The notes under the pieces are model-generated. The model did no database searches. It saw only the letters and a program-made list of their open reading frames with translations, and had not been told where the DNA came from. The translations under genes were made by a program, and so were the position numbers. 64,000 nucleotides of DNA. Origin: Lottia gigantea (lineage: Eukaryota > Mollusca > Gastropoda > Lottiidae). The DNA lies in assembly GCF_000327385.1 (NCBI RefSeq), contig NW_008708187.1, forward strand, positions 226,601 through 290,600, given 5' to 3'. Shown piece by piece: positions 1 to 20,200 of the stretch (positions within the stretch are counted from its first letter, which is position 1; the number at the start of each line of letters is the position of its first letter).

Positions 1-170
1 ATCAGAACCCACAACTACTCTTTACAAAGATTACTATGAGGATCCTGTCAACCAGCTGGTCCTGGGCCAAACCTCCAGGTCTACTGATCAGATGAGTAAA
101 GATGACTTTTTCAGGTCGCCAGGCTTTTACACTCAGGCCATTATTGGAACCCACGACCACCATTTGTGAA
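1..170 (-). repeat. tRNA-derived SINE copy, partial, with repeated body
   Basis: On the minus strand a B-box-like stretch (GTGGTCGTGGGTTCCAA) is followed by the body GGTTTGGCCCAGGACCAGCT and GGATCCTCAT. The same order occurs in the copies at 29117-29400 and 59415-59720. It lies just downstream of the last visible exon of cadherin-like gene A and continues towards the window edge. That it is a SINE is inferred from its dispersed copies and tRNA-like head. Confidence 0.6.
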
Positions 171-184
171 CATATATACCATAC

Positions 185-8846
<8,662 letters not shown>

Positions 8847-9867
8847 AGTCCTTAGAACTCTTTATAATTTGGTCCTAAAGTATCCTCAAAAAGTGGTGAA
8901 AGTGTCCTGCACTTTTTCACCCTCGAAATTTCGAAAAACCCGAAAACAAGGCAGTCCAAATAATTTTTCTTTTTTACGTATGACGGTTTTCACGTCTGTT
9001 ATGAAATGTCTGACAAATATATTGCTAGCTAATTTGTATTTAATGGTCTGGCCTCTAAAGGGTTAACAATGGCAGCCATTTTGTTTTTGTATCTAGTGTT
9101 TTTGTTCTTCTTACAAAACATTTATTAATAAAGACATTCTTTCTGGATATGTTTTGGACTCTTAAGAAAGGATTGGCTTTGTTGGGATCTCGGTGATTGA
9201 TTTGACTGTAATGTAACCAAAATATACCAAAATAAACCTTATGAATTATGTCGTACCATGCAGGGTACGGGGTACAGGGAACAGTGGTGTCAAGGAGGAG
9301 TCCTGAAGAAGGTGGAGACGAAGGGTTTAGGTTTCCACATCATTGTAGCCTACATAGTGAAAGAGTTGCCTTTAAGCCCACTTTTCACAATGCTGTGCTA
9401 GCAATCAAAAAAGGATTTCCCCAAAGGCACTGACCTAGGATGGAGCAGAAACTTCACTTAGAAATGGGAGAAGAAGTCTCTTCACTCCAAATTTCTAAGG
9501 ATCCTCAAGACCAATTTTTAAAGAAAAGGAACATTCATTAAAAATAATTTATTGTCACCATTTCCAAATTAAAAGCAATGATCAAAAATCCATACATGAT
9601 TTCCACTAATTCCACCATATCCTAAGGATATCCTAACTCGTGAATAACGAGAACTATGATTGGTCAACAAGTGAACATAACAATATTATGACCAATCATA
9701 ATTGTTTAAGCCACAGCATCTCATTGGTTCTTAGAGATTTCTATCTTCTGCTTGACCAATGAAGACATTGTTACTAGAAACACTTAAATCACAGTTTGAT
9801 TTCTAACAAATGCAACAAATGTCCATTTCAATGAAAGTCTTGTCAGTTCCAGGAATTTTGGCACCAG
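8847..9867. other. Intergenic spacer between genes A and B
   Basis: About 1 kb separates the start of A from the stop of B. It should hold the promoter of A and the 3' UTR of B. I see no coding exon or RNA gene. Short open frames at 8833-9066 and 9248-9433 lack splice or coding support. Confidence 0.6.
9548..9553 (-). terminator. Candidate polyadenylation signal of gene B
   Basis: AATAAA on the minus strand, about 315 bp past the stop codon of gene B. It is the first canonical hexamer noticed downstream. Confidence 0.45.
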
Positions 9868-12800
9868 TCAGTTGATAGGAGAAACGTTGATATGCCGCCT
9901 GGACACTACATCTTCATTCTCTGTTGAAGAGAAATAGAAAATCATTATCATATGATAAATAATGAAGATTATGATAAATGATGAAGATTATGATAAATGA
10001 TGATGGGTATGATGAATGATGAATGATGATGATGAAAACTATGATAAATGATGAAGGCTCTTAAATGATGAATGCTATGATAACTGATGAAGGCTATGGT
10101 AAATGATAAAAACTCTGATAAATGATTAAGACTATGATGAAAACTGTATGATAAATGATGAAAACCATGATAAATAATGAAGACTATGATGAAAACTGTG
10201 ATAAATGATGAAGACTGCATGATAAATGATGAAGACTATGATAAATGATGAAGACTGCATGATAAATGATGAAGACCATGATAAATAATGAAGACTCTGA
10301 TGAAAACTGAGATAAATGATAAAGACTATAATAAATGATGAAGACTATGATAAATGATGAAGACTATGATAAATGATGAAGACTATGATAAATGATGAAG
10401 ACTATGATAAATGATGAAGACTATGATAAATGATGATGACTGATAAACGATGGAGACTATGATAAATTATGTAAATTGTATGATAAATGATGAAGACTTT
10501 GATAAATGACGAAGACTGTATGATAAATGATGAAGAATAGGCCTATAATAAATGATGAAGACTATGATAAATGATGAAGACAATGATAAATGATTAAATG
10601 ACTTACTTTCTTGAAAATATTCATGCGATTTTCTCTCAGTGCTTGGTTTAAAATTAACACTGAAAATAAAAAGATAACAATATGAAATGAAATGAAATGA
10701 ATGGAGTTTTACGTCCTACTCCTCTGCACCTTAAGGGCTAGCGAATATGTATGGAGCTCAAAGCACAGTGCAGTTGTTGATCACGTGACTTCTGCAGCTA
10801 CATTGAATTGTAACCAAACTGTTGGTCATGATTTCATTCTGAAAAGAGCTCCAGGTAGTATTTGTATTTGTACTGGTCCATACCCACATCATAATTGAAA
10901 AGAACTTACTTCATTGGGTCAGTTTCAATCTTAAATGGGCTCATCGTTCGGGCATCATCATCAGGGTAAGGAGGTCTATTTGGTATCTGGTTGTTGGGTC
11001 CAGGAGGATACCCATTGGGTCCAGGTGGATACCTATTATGTCCCTGAGGTCTATTGCCTCGTTTGGCCATATTTTTGTCCCGTTTCCTTCTTGTTTGTCT
11101 TTTTTCTCGTGGATGATTCCTGTTTTCTGATCTCTCAAATTCTCTAGGATGTTGCCGTCTCTCTGGGTCTCTTTGGTAGTATGGCGGACTAGGTCTGAAA
11201 TACACAGATCTCAAAAAATCTAGCTGTCCATCTACCAATTCTTGGGAAAAAGGACAAGAGTCAGCTTGTAGTCGACTCTAGAAAAACCATTCTGATGAAA
11301 AATCGAATCTGGGCATTTTGATTCCCATTCATTCTGCTGGTGACTCTACTTGCCACATGGTCTGGAATGTTACTCAGTAGAAGATGAACTCTAGAAAATC
11401 CTATGTGCTGCAACACCAAATCTTGATGCTTACAGGATTGTGGTTGGACAAGACACATTAATTGTAGGTACCATGAGTTTGTATCCATACTTACGGTCGT
11501 CTGGGGAAAGGTGGCAGCTGCTTGGCACAGCACAGTCGATGGATGACGAACATGACCATAATCAGAAGAACCAGCCCAAGTAGTCCTACCAGGACTAACC
11601 ATGGAATGTTGTCTGGGTTAGTGAAGAATTCCAGCTCATCGGTCGGGATGGGTAAATATGGTGTGGTCTCTCCTGTGAAGACTGGCGTGGTATCCGTACT
11701 AACTAGTGAAGGAGTTGTGGAGGGCTCTGGACAAGCTAAGACTATCAAAGTCACTGTTGCCGGTGCTGAGGATGTCAATGGGTTTACTCCATGATCGATT
11801 GCTCTCACCTGGAAGAAAAGACCCTCATGATTTGAAATCAACAGAAAAAAGGGATCATTAGACTGGTAGTCTACGCCAATCATCTTTAGATCTTCTGGAC
11901 CAGCATCACTAGAGCTAAATTGACCGACAGTCCAAGGCAAGATCCTCAGGGGTAAATCAAACCTCGAGCTGCAGTCTTTAGAGAGTCTTTCTGCCAACAA
12001 AACTAGTCATTTGTGTTCATGGTACAATAGCTTTGTGTGTCTTGTTTTTAATGGATTAATAATTCAAAATTACCTCCACAAAGTGACCGCCTATGGCAGG
12101 ATTGGCCTCCATAAAAATCATACCATTTCTAGTGACAGTTAAGGGTCCAGTTGTACCACCAATAAACTCAAACTCTCCATTGGTGCCTAAAAAACAGATT
12201 TTGGAAAACATGAATGTCTGAAGAAATGACCATGAAGCATTGGCATCAGCATCCAAAAAGTTCCTGACTTACCAAGATCAGAATCGAAAGCCTGAAGAGT
12301 ACTAAGCAAAAGAGTTTCAGAGGGCTCCTGATATACAATACAATACAAGTCCAGAACATGGACAGTACCTTGGAGCATTGGCATCAGCATCACAAAGCTC
12401 CTGACTTACCAATATCAGAATCGAATGCCTGGACAGTACCAAGCTTCTGTAGTCCATCACAATCCATTTTGTTATAGGAATAGCTACCAGGTCCCAGGAT
12501 GATCGGTTTGTTGTCATTGGCTTCTCTCACAGTCACTTTAATGTTGGTGGTTACTGAGGCTTGTCCATCAGATACCTTGCAAATACATATATAGTGGAGT
12601 GACAGAATGGGGTATCTTTAGGAAGATGCTTGGAAAGAGATCACCTAACTCTTTTGGAGCTGCTGCTTGATTATGAGTTTTGATGAGTTTGGAAAGATGT
12701 TTTGGATGTTCTTGCTTCCAGAGATCTTCTACTCTCGATTTTGCCATACTTTGGACGAGACTTAACAGAATTATCTTACTTCTACAGATTTTTCATTTTT

Positions 12801-15581
12801 ATCACCTAGCCCTTGGTAGCAAATCAAAAAGGCACATAAGAAAGTTTCAACAGTTGGCCAATTGACTTGTATCAGAAAGTTTGGGAAGATGCTTTTGGCA
12901 CTTCTGTTACCCAATGAAGCACTCGTGTACAAAATGGAAGTTATGGTCTCATGATCAAAATTACCTGAACATTCAAATCATAGGATTTTGTGTTCAAATT
13001 AAGAACATCCAGGTCTATTATACCCAGGGAAGTGATGACGCCACTTAAAGGGTTGATACTGAACTGTCCATTGGGTGCGGTGAAGGAAAATATCATGGTC
13101 TGGCCCTGGTCCTCATCTACTGCTATGAAACCTGGATCAATGCTGATCTGAAAGAGAATGATTGGGTGATAAATTTAGCTCCACCCCTATATATATGATT
13201 GACATTATACATTGGGGCTCCTCCCATTACTAAGAAATGCAAAAGAATAATTGATTGTTAAAATTATGCCCCTCCCAGATTGTAGATGATTGACATCTAA
13301 AGTGGGAGGAGCAATTTCATTCAAGATACTCATTCCAATAAGTAGGCAGGATATAAGCCACTCCCATATAGCTTACCATTCCTTCATCCACAACAAAAGC
13401 ATTTTGATTGACAGTTAAAGTGGGAGGGTCATTTTGATTGAAAACATTTATTCCAATCCAATTTCGACCAATACAGAAACCATCTTGGACCTCTACTGTT
13501 ACATTGATGAAGGCCACATCTTCAAAATTAAGTGCCTTCGTTAAGAACAGGTCATTTCCTAAAAATGAAAGATATCTTTTGATGAAAAATCTTCAAATTC
13601 AAACTCATCCCTGCCTCACATCTGGTAGGTCATGTTATAAAATTTGACACTGAAGCATTGCATTTTAATGAAGAGCTTAAAGTTTAGATGTAATTCATTG
13701 GAAGACAAGAGGTTAGGCACAGAAGCCAACACTTTATCCAGCAAAGAAAGGGTGCGCATTATATAAGCCTGCGCATTGTATTCCAAATTATACTGTATTT
13801 GAACTTAATTTAAATTTTTGCCCAAACCATTAAGTGAGTGCTTCTAAAGTTCAAGCTATGTCTATGACCAAAAGACATGGGAGATACCAAAGTCCTGAAT
13901 GCACCAAAACCTACCATCCGTCCCCTGAACACTAAAATGGTCAGTATAGGTTGTTGGTACAGCCAGTAAGTTGTAGGTTACTGGGGTAACACTGGGCGCC
14001 AAAGTTCTGATAATTACTGGCACCGCCTGCAACTCTACTATAGTAATCACAGTATCTATGTTACTGACGCTTGGCGCCACAGCTACATCTGGAAGAAAAG
14101 AATGAAGGAGTGAGAAAATAATAGAATGAATGAATGAGTGAATTTAAGAATGAATGAATGAATAAATGAATGAATGAATGAATGAATAAAGGAATGAATG
14201 AAAAATAAAAGAATGAATGAAAAATAAAAGAATGAATAAGTGAATGAATGAATGAATGAATAAAGGAATGAATGAATGAATGAATGAATGAATGAATGAA
14301 TGAATGAATGAATGAATGAATGAATGAATGAATGAATGCATGAAAACTAAAAGAATAAAAATTCCCCCAAAAATATTGAATTAGTGCTTGGGCAGTATGC
14401 AATGAGGTATATTCAATCGAGAACAGACATGTATTGGTGCACACTAATGCCCGACTGACAAAAAAGTAAGTTTCTTCCAAATAACCACAAATTTGCTGGA
14501 ACCACAAAAAAAAGAAAAGACTCAAAGACACAAAAGTACCTGCAAAATTCAATTCGATACGTTTTGGCCCACCTATAGTGTTAGCGTTATCACGCACGGT
14601 AACTTGTAACTCTGTTGAGGACACGGAGCATACGCTCTTCATGTCCTTAGTTACACGGATTTGACCATCTCCTGAAAAGAAGGAAAAAAAAGTCCATATT
14701 TGGTTGTCAATAAGGGTGCTTCATTATCAAGCTCATTCATAAGGGTGGTATCAGGTGTTTTGAAGGGTATTTTTTGTTGGTACCCCCAAATGGGTAGTAG
14801 CACCCTAATAATCTTTGACAGTGGCGTAAATCTGGACAAGGCTATTTATAGAGGCACTGCGTTGACAAGCTCAGTCACAAAAGTGGTATCAGGTGTTTTT
14901 GAAGGGTATTTTTTGTTGGTACCCCTAAATGGGTACAAGCACATCAAGTATGGAAACAGACCACCCAAATTTTGTTATCAGTATAGACTATTCGATATAG
15001 GTCCTGCAGTGAAAAGTGGCATCAGGTGTTTACCTTCTCCAATAGTGAGAATTCCCTCATCTGGAGTGGCACTCATAGAGTAAGTAAGAACATCTTGGTC
15101 TGAGGCTGGACTGATGATGTCTATGTCTCTAGCGTTCGCTAGGAAAATACTGTCGCCCGAAACAAAGTTCTTCGTGTTGGTTATCGTTCCTGATTCTACA
15201 AATACAAAATAAAAATTGCTTTTGGAGTAGGTGAGCAAATACAAATGTTACTCTTACAAATACAAATGTTACTCTTACAAATACAAATGGTAACTCGTGA
15301 GGATACAAATGGTAACTGTTGGCAAATACAAATTGAAACTCTTGACAAATACAAATGCCCTGAACTCACCAAAAATAGAGGTAAAATAAGGCGGAGTGTT
15401 TGGATTCAGTCTGATTTCAATGATGGCAGTTGACGTTGTTGTGTCATCACGACATTGTGTATTGATTCTGTAAGTTGATGCGGTCAAATAACTCAAAGAT
15501 GACGATTGAGAGTGAACATAATATAAACAATAATCTGAAAATAAATAAATAAATAAATAAATAAAAATAAATAAAAATAAA

Positions 15582-15677
<96 letters not shown>

Positions 15678-16404
15678 AAAAAATTGAAATAATAATAAAT
15701 TAAAAGCTAGAAAGAACAATCCCTTTAACATAAACTTACTTGGGGGAGCAAGGGCATTGGCTTTGTTCCACAAACCAAAACATCTCTGACCACAGGGTGT
15801 TGAGGGTGTTACTGACAGTATCTTGAGATCGTAGGGAGTGCCGGGAGTGGTGGGGGTACAAGTGATACAAGCTATTTCTGTTTCTCGTATCGTCCCCTCA
15901 AATAATGTGAAGACTAGAGGTTGGTTGTCTATGTTTGGTACCTAAAATTAAATGATTTTCAAGGACGTTTTAGGATTAAATTCAAGGACTATTCAGATTA
16001 AATTCAAGGACTATTCAAATGAAATCCAAGGACTTTTTAAATGAAATTCAAGGACTTTTTAAACGTGAAATTCAAGGACTTTTTTTTAAACGTGAAATTC
16101 AAGGACTTTCTTAAATGAAATTCAAGGACTTTGTAAAAAATGAAATTCAAGGACTTTTTAAACGTGAAATTCAAGGACTTTCTTTTTAAATGAAATTCAA
16201 GGCCTTTTAGGATTTAATTCAGGGCCTTTTTTTTAATGAAATTTGAGGACTTTATAAATGAAATTCAAGGACTTTTTAAATGAAATTCAAGGACTTTATA
16301 AATGAAATTCAAGGACTTTTCAAAATACTTACACATTTTAAAGGTACTATGCCTAAATACAAAATAAACCAAATATACCAGACATGTTTCTTCTTATTTA
16401 TCAT
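9868..16404 (-). CDS. Cadherin-like single-pass membrane protein B
   Basis: Fourteen exons join with matching phases: 16333-16404, 15740-15941, 15370-15534, 15034-15195, 14540-14671, 13915-14088, 13377-13558, 12965-13147, 12410-12575, 12074-12186, 11495-11808, 10910-11194, 10607-10659 and 9868-9920. The 2256-bp CDS encodes 751 residues. The N-terminus is a signal-peptide-like segment (MINKKKHVWYIWFILYLGIV). The ectodomain has degenerate cadherin-type repeats, with NQNDPP and EANDNKP motifs, and several cysteines near the N-terminus. Exon 11 holds a Thr/Pro-rich stalk and one membrane helix (WLVLVGLLGLVLLIMVMFVI). The tail is strongly basic (REKRQTRRKRDK), then has YPPGPNGYPPGPNN repeats and an acidic PDDDA patch. 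Two exon lengths (165 and 132 bp) equal those of gene C. The binding partner is unknown; adhesion is inferred from the fold only. Confidence 0.88.
9955..10592. repeat. Minisatellite, ~19-bp GATGAAGACTATGATAAAT unit
   Basis: More than 25 copies of a unit close to GATGAAGACTATGATAAAT fill the last intron of gene B, between the exons at 10607 and 9920. A Tyr/Ile/His-rich open frame through it is a by-product of the repeat. Confidence 0.95.
12273..12327 (-). other. Duplicated mini-exon in intron 9 of gene B
   Basis: A 55-bp segment with an acceptor (ATATCAG) and a donor (GTAAGTCAGG) copies the 3' end of exon 9 (AFDSDI there, AFDSDL here) plus at least 40 bp of following intron. It enters in phase 0 and leaves in phase 1, as exon 9 does. 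It could therefore replace exon 9 as a mutually exclusive exon of 18 codons (EPSETLLLSTLQAFDSDL). Spliced in after exon 9 it would give a stop. Whether it is used is unknown. Confidence 0.6.
14105..14345. repeat. (AATG)n microsatellite
   Basis: Long AATG tetranucleotide run with AATAAAG interruptions, directly upstream (in transcript sense) of the acceptor of gene B exon 6 at 14089. Confidence 0.97.
14708..15030. repeat. Three-copy ~135-bp tandem repeat
   Basis: Copies share GTGGTATCAGGTGTTTT and GGTATTTTTTGTTGGTACCC and are spaced about 138 and 131 bp apart. The last one (GTGGCATCAGGTGTTTACC) overlaps the donor side of gene B exon 4. Confidence 0.7.
15225..15362. repeat. Minisatellite ~20 bp, ACAAATACAAATG type
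   Basis: Six to seven degenerate copies of CTCTTACAAATACAAATGGT-like units in the intron between exons 4 and 3 of gene B. Confidence 0.75.
15541..15682. repeat. (AAAT)n microsatellite
   Basis: AAAT tetranucleotide tract in intron 2 of gene B, ending next to the acceptor of exon 3. Confidence 0.97.
15958..16322. repeat. Minisatellite, ~21-23 bp AAATTCAAGGACTTTT unit
   Basis: About 16 copies of AAATTCAAGGACTTTTTAAATG fill almost all of intron 1 of gene B, right up to the exon 1 donor. Confidence 0.95.
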
Positions 16405-17297
16405 TTTCTGTTAAATAAAAAATGTTGTCATGTCAAGATTTCAACACTCTAAGCAACTGTGCTATAGCCAGTCCTCAATCATAACCATAAAAACAAGCTT
16501 GATCTCAATTGCATTACAGAACGAATATCTTTAACACAAATAATAAAAAAGTCCTGTAAAAATACACAGAACCCAATAACAGAACAGAAAAAATGCAGTA
16601 ATCGAGAAAAAGACAATCAACTTACCTAACAGGAGACTTATTCCTTACTTCACATTTTGAAAATTCTCAAATTTTTCAAACATTTTCGTTTAAGGATTGA
16701 AAATCTGGGTCACAAAGCCAAAATACTTGGTTATATTTTGAGTAAACGTAATCCAAACCAGCGTAAGTGTTCAAGGGCCTATTATTATACATATCCATAC
16801 AATATAAACACAATAAAACAACTTTTGTATTCAACTCAATACATTTTATATATCCACAAGGCTTTAAAGGGGCTAGATCTGCAAATCTCATTCTATACAG
16901 TCACTTAAAGGGATTGTAAAAAGGTTTTGTAAATTTTTTATGTGTATCGGAGTCATTGATAGCATCAATTTACACCATTCCAATTATCAATCAGACGTCT
17001 ACTAAAACTAAGTGTTTGATGACGTCACTAATTGCAGCCTTGATGATAAAGCCTATTTGTGATGAGTGACGTCATAGAACACTTAGTTTTAGTGGAATTG
17101 CAGGAACCACAGACATCTGATTGAAAATTGAAAAGGTGTAAATTGATGCTATCAGTGACTCCGATAAACATAAAAAATAAGGGAAAACAAAAAAAAACCA
17201 GAAAATATCCCATGAAAGTTTTAGTTTTAAGTTATTGAGTACATAATATTTTGCAAGTGGAACTCTTCATTGTAAAGGTTAAAAAAGTATGTTGATG
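16405..17297. other. Intergenic spacer between genes B and C
   Basis: About 0.9 kb between the stop of C and the start of B. Apart from the fold-back element (listed separately) it holds AT-rich DNA. A tRNA-A-box-like remnant on the minus strand (TATAGCACAGTTGCTTAGAG) lies near 16440-16475. I see no gene. Confidence 0.6.
16910..17190. repeat. Complete fold-back (palindromic) MITE-like element
   Basis: The left arm (16910-17040) and right arm (17042-17190) are inverted copies of each other. Both carry GATAGCATCAATTTACACC, CAGACGTCT-type, AAACTAAGTGTT and TGACGTCA segments. Single-arm copies occur at 5108, 21249 and 47385. No coding capacity is seen. Confidence 0.75.
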
Positions 17298-20200
17298 TTA
17301 TCTGGCAGTTACTATGACAGGCGAAGGTAGAGCTAACCGATTTGGTTCTATAATAATATCTTCTTCTAAATAATCTAAAAAAATAAACAACAACAAATAA
17401 ACAAAACAAAACAAAAACAAACATAAATAAAAACAAATTTTAAAAATTAAATAAATAAATAAATAATAAAGAAAAGAAAAACCATAAATTGTCAAAAAAT
17501 TTGAGAAAAATGGCAGTTAGCTGCGTTCAAAACCATGTTGGACTTACGTTCTTTCCAAAAGTCATAAAGCTCTCCTTCATCTTCTGTATATGCTTCTCTA
17601 CAGAAAAATATAAATAATATTAATAATAAGAGCTAGGACTGCAGGTAAAGTGGCTACAGGGGCACGGGAGGGAAATTCCCAACCGAAAAAATGGATTCCC
17701 CCTGAATATCTGACAACCAACCAATTTCATTACTGGAAGAATACACCATGCTCCATTGCCCCTCCAGATATATTTCTTGTCCCTCTCCCCCTTCTTCTTT
17801 TTCTTTTTGGTAAAAAAGGCATTTGTGTAAATCCTTAGGAAAATCGTCAAGAAGAAGCATTAAAGATGGACTTACTTCATTGGCGTGCTTGGTGCCACTT
17901 TATTTTTCTGAGACATTGGTGTGGACACTCTAAAATTCGCATAAATTAAAAAATTACATCAATGAACATTAACCACAGTTTCCAAACGACAAGATGTCCT
18001 GATGAGGGTTGTGTATCTGAAACACCTCTCAGTGGCATAAGATGAGCTATAGACAATAAGATATGAGTTGAGAGATTGTGTATAGTAGAATATTCCCAAT
18101 GTCAACTTATCTCTCTCCTGATCAGTGAATTTCCTTAATTAGCACAGAATGTAAAAAAAATCTCATTGCTCACTGCAAGGAGTTGTATTTCTCCTTTCTC
18201 CATTCTTGCTATTACAATGGGAAGATTTCAATTCAAACGTACCTTTCTGTATCGCAGCATCTTCGACAGCAACGACATCTGGATCCACTACTGCAACCAT
18301 TGGAGCAGCAACATTTATAGAGAAGATAGGCCAGCAGACCCAACAGCAAAGCTCCTAAGATAGATCCTAGAAAACAAAATTAAAATACTTCAACAACCGG
18401 AATCCTGGAATCCCATCTTCATCAGCCCAAACTGGAGCAGAAAAAAAAGGAACAAACCTAAAGCAATCCATAGATTTGTCCAATCAAAGCTGGTATCAGC
18501 TGACACTGGAGCAGAAGTGGCAACATTCTGGATGCTATTTTGGCTATTACTGTTACTGTTACTGCTGGCAGCTGCTTGTTGTACTACCACTTTCTTGGTA
18601 GTAGGAACTGGCGTGGTGGTACAGGGAGTCACTAGCAGGTTCACTGTCACTGATGTAGCACTGATCAATGGACCTGGATTGATCCCTTGATCTTTGGCAA
18701 ACACCTGGAAAGAGTCCAAAAAAACCAATTGGAGCTCCAGGTGAGTTGGTGGTAAGAAGAGGTGAAAGCTGACTCTAGCTGAATCTTGGAAACACAGGAT
18801 GTTCTTATATCGAAGAGGATTGACTAAAGATTTCTGAGCAGTTTACAATGAGGGAAATTCAATACTTACATTAACACTATAGAAACCAGCATTTGGGGTG
18901 GAGGTCAAAAATACTTGGCCAGCCTTGGTTACCATCAAAGGGCCAGAACTCTGGGGTATATACTCGACGTCTTCATTGATGCTTCCTCGTCTGTCATCAT
19001 CAGTTGGGCTCGGTAGAGTTATCCCCAAGTCAGCCGGAGGACTGCAGGTCATGGCGTCTGCCGTGTAGCTCTTGGAGGTCACCTCTGGAGCATTGTCATT
19101 TATTTCATCAACGTTCAAGGTAACGGCAGCTTCACTATAGTTGCCTCCCTTGTCTGTAGCTCTGATCATCAAGTTCACGACAGCTTTATTCGTTGTACTA
19201 TCTCTGTCATATTCCCCTATAGAGGAGATCACTCCAGTGGAGGGATCGATGGTGAACTGGGTGTTCTTGCCTACCAAGGAATAGACTGGATTGTCCAGAC
19301 GGTCTTCGTCTTTGATTTGAGGGGTGGGATCAAATGTTATCTGAAACAAAGAAAAAATTTTAAATATAAATAATGGCTTTCTTCCCTTTAACACTTTTCA
19401 AAATGAAAATCTGGCAACTGGTTCATCTACAATAAAATCAAAAAAGAGATACTTACCAATCCTTCATCAACATTTCCCAAAGGCTCACCGAGGTTCAAAG
19501 TTACTGGGTCATTCTCATCGGTTACTTTGATTTTGATCCAAGATGGCTGCCCAGGGCAGTAGCCGTCTGTAGGGTAGACAGTGATGTTAAAATTCTGCTG
19601 GATTTCATAATTCAAATCATGTAAAAGCATCAAATCTGAAAAAAGATAGCTTGCTAGACAGGATAATATACCAACATGATCATCTTTTTATGTGGTAATT
19701 TAACAAAATTACCACAATTTTTCATGGTTATTTACCACCATTTATCATGGTCATTTACCACCATTTATCATGGTTATTTATCACCATTTATCATGGTTAT
19801 TTACCACGATTTATTATGGTTATTTACCACGATTTATCTTGGTTATTTACCACTATCTTTGATGATAATTTACCACCGTTTGTTATGATTATTTACCACC
19901 ATTTTTCATGGTTATTTACCACGATTTATCATGGTTATTTACCACCATTTTTCATGGTTATTTACCACCATTTTTCATGGTTATTTACGACATTTTTTCA
20001 TGGTTATTTACGACATTTTTTCATGGTTATTTACGACATTTTTTCATGGTTATTTACCACCATTTTTCATGGTAAATATAATGGTAAATTTAACCAAACT
20101 CACCATCATTTTTCATGGCGAAGTAAGCTGAATATTCTGATGGTGTGGTGACAAGGGTATACTGAAGCTGGTTGTTTAAGATGAACTCATCATCATGCTC

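Noticed and set aside
9248-9433. 61-residue + strand frame between genes A and B
   Set aside because: No recognisable domain; sits where the 3' UTR of gene B is expected on the other strand.
14144-14642. His/Ser/Phe-Ile-rich protein (HSFI repeats)
   Set aside because: AATG microsatellite read on the minus strand, joined to part of a real exon of gene B.
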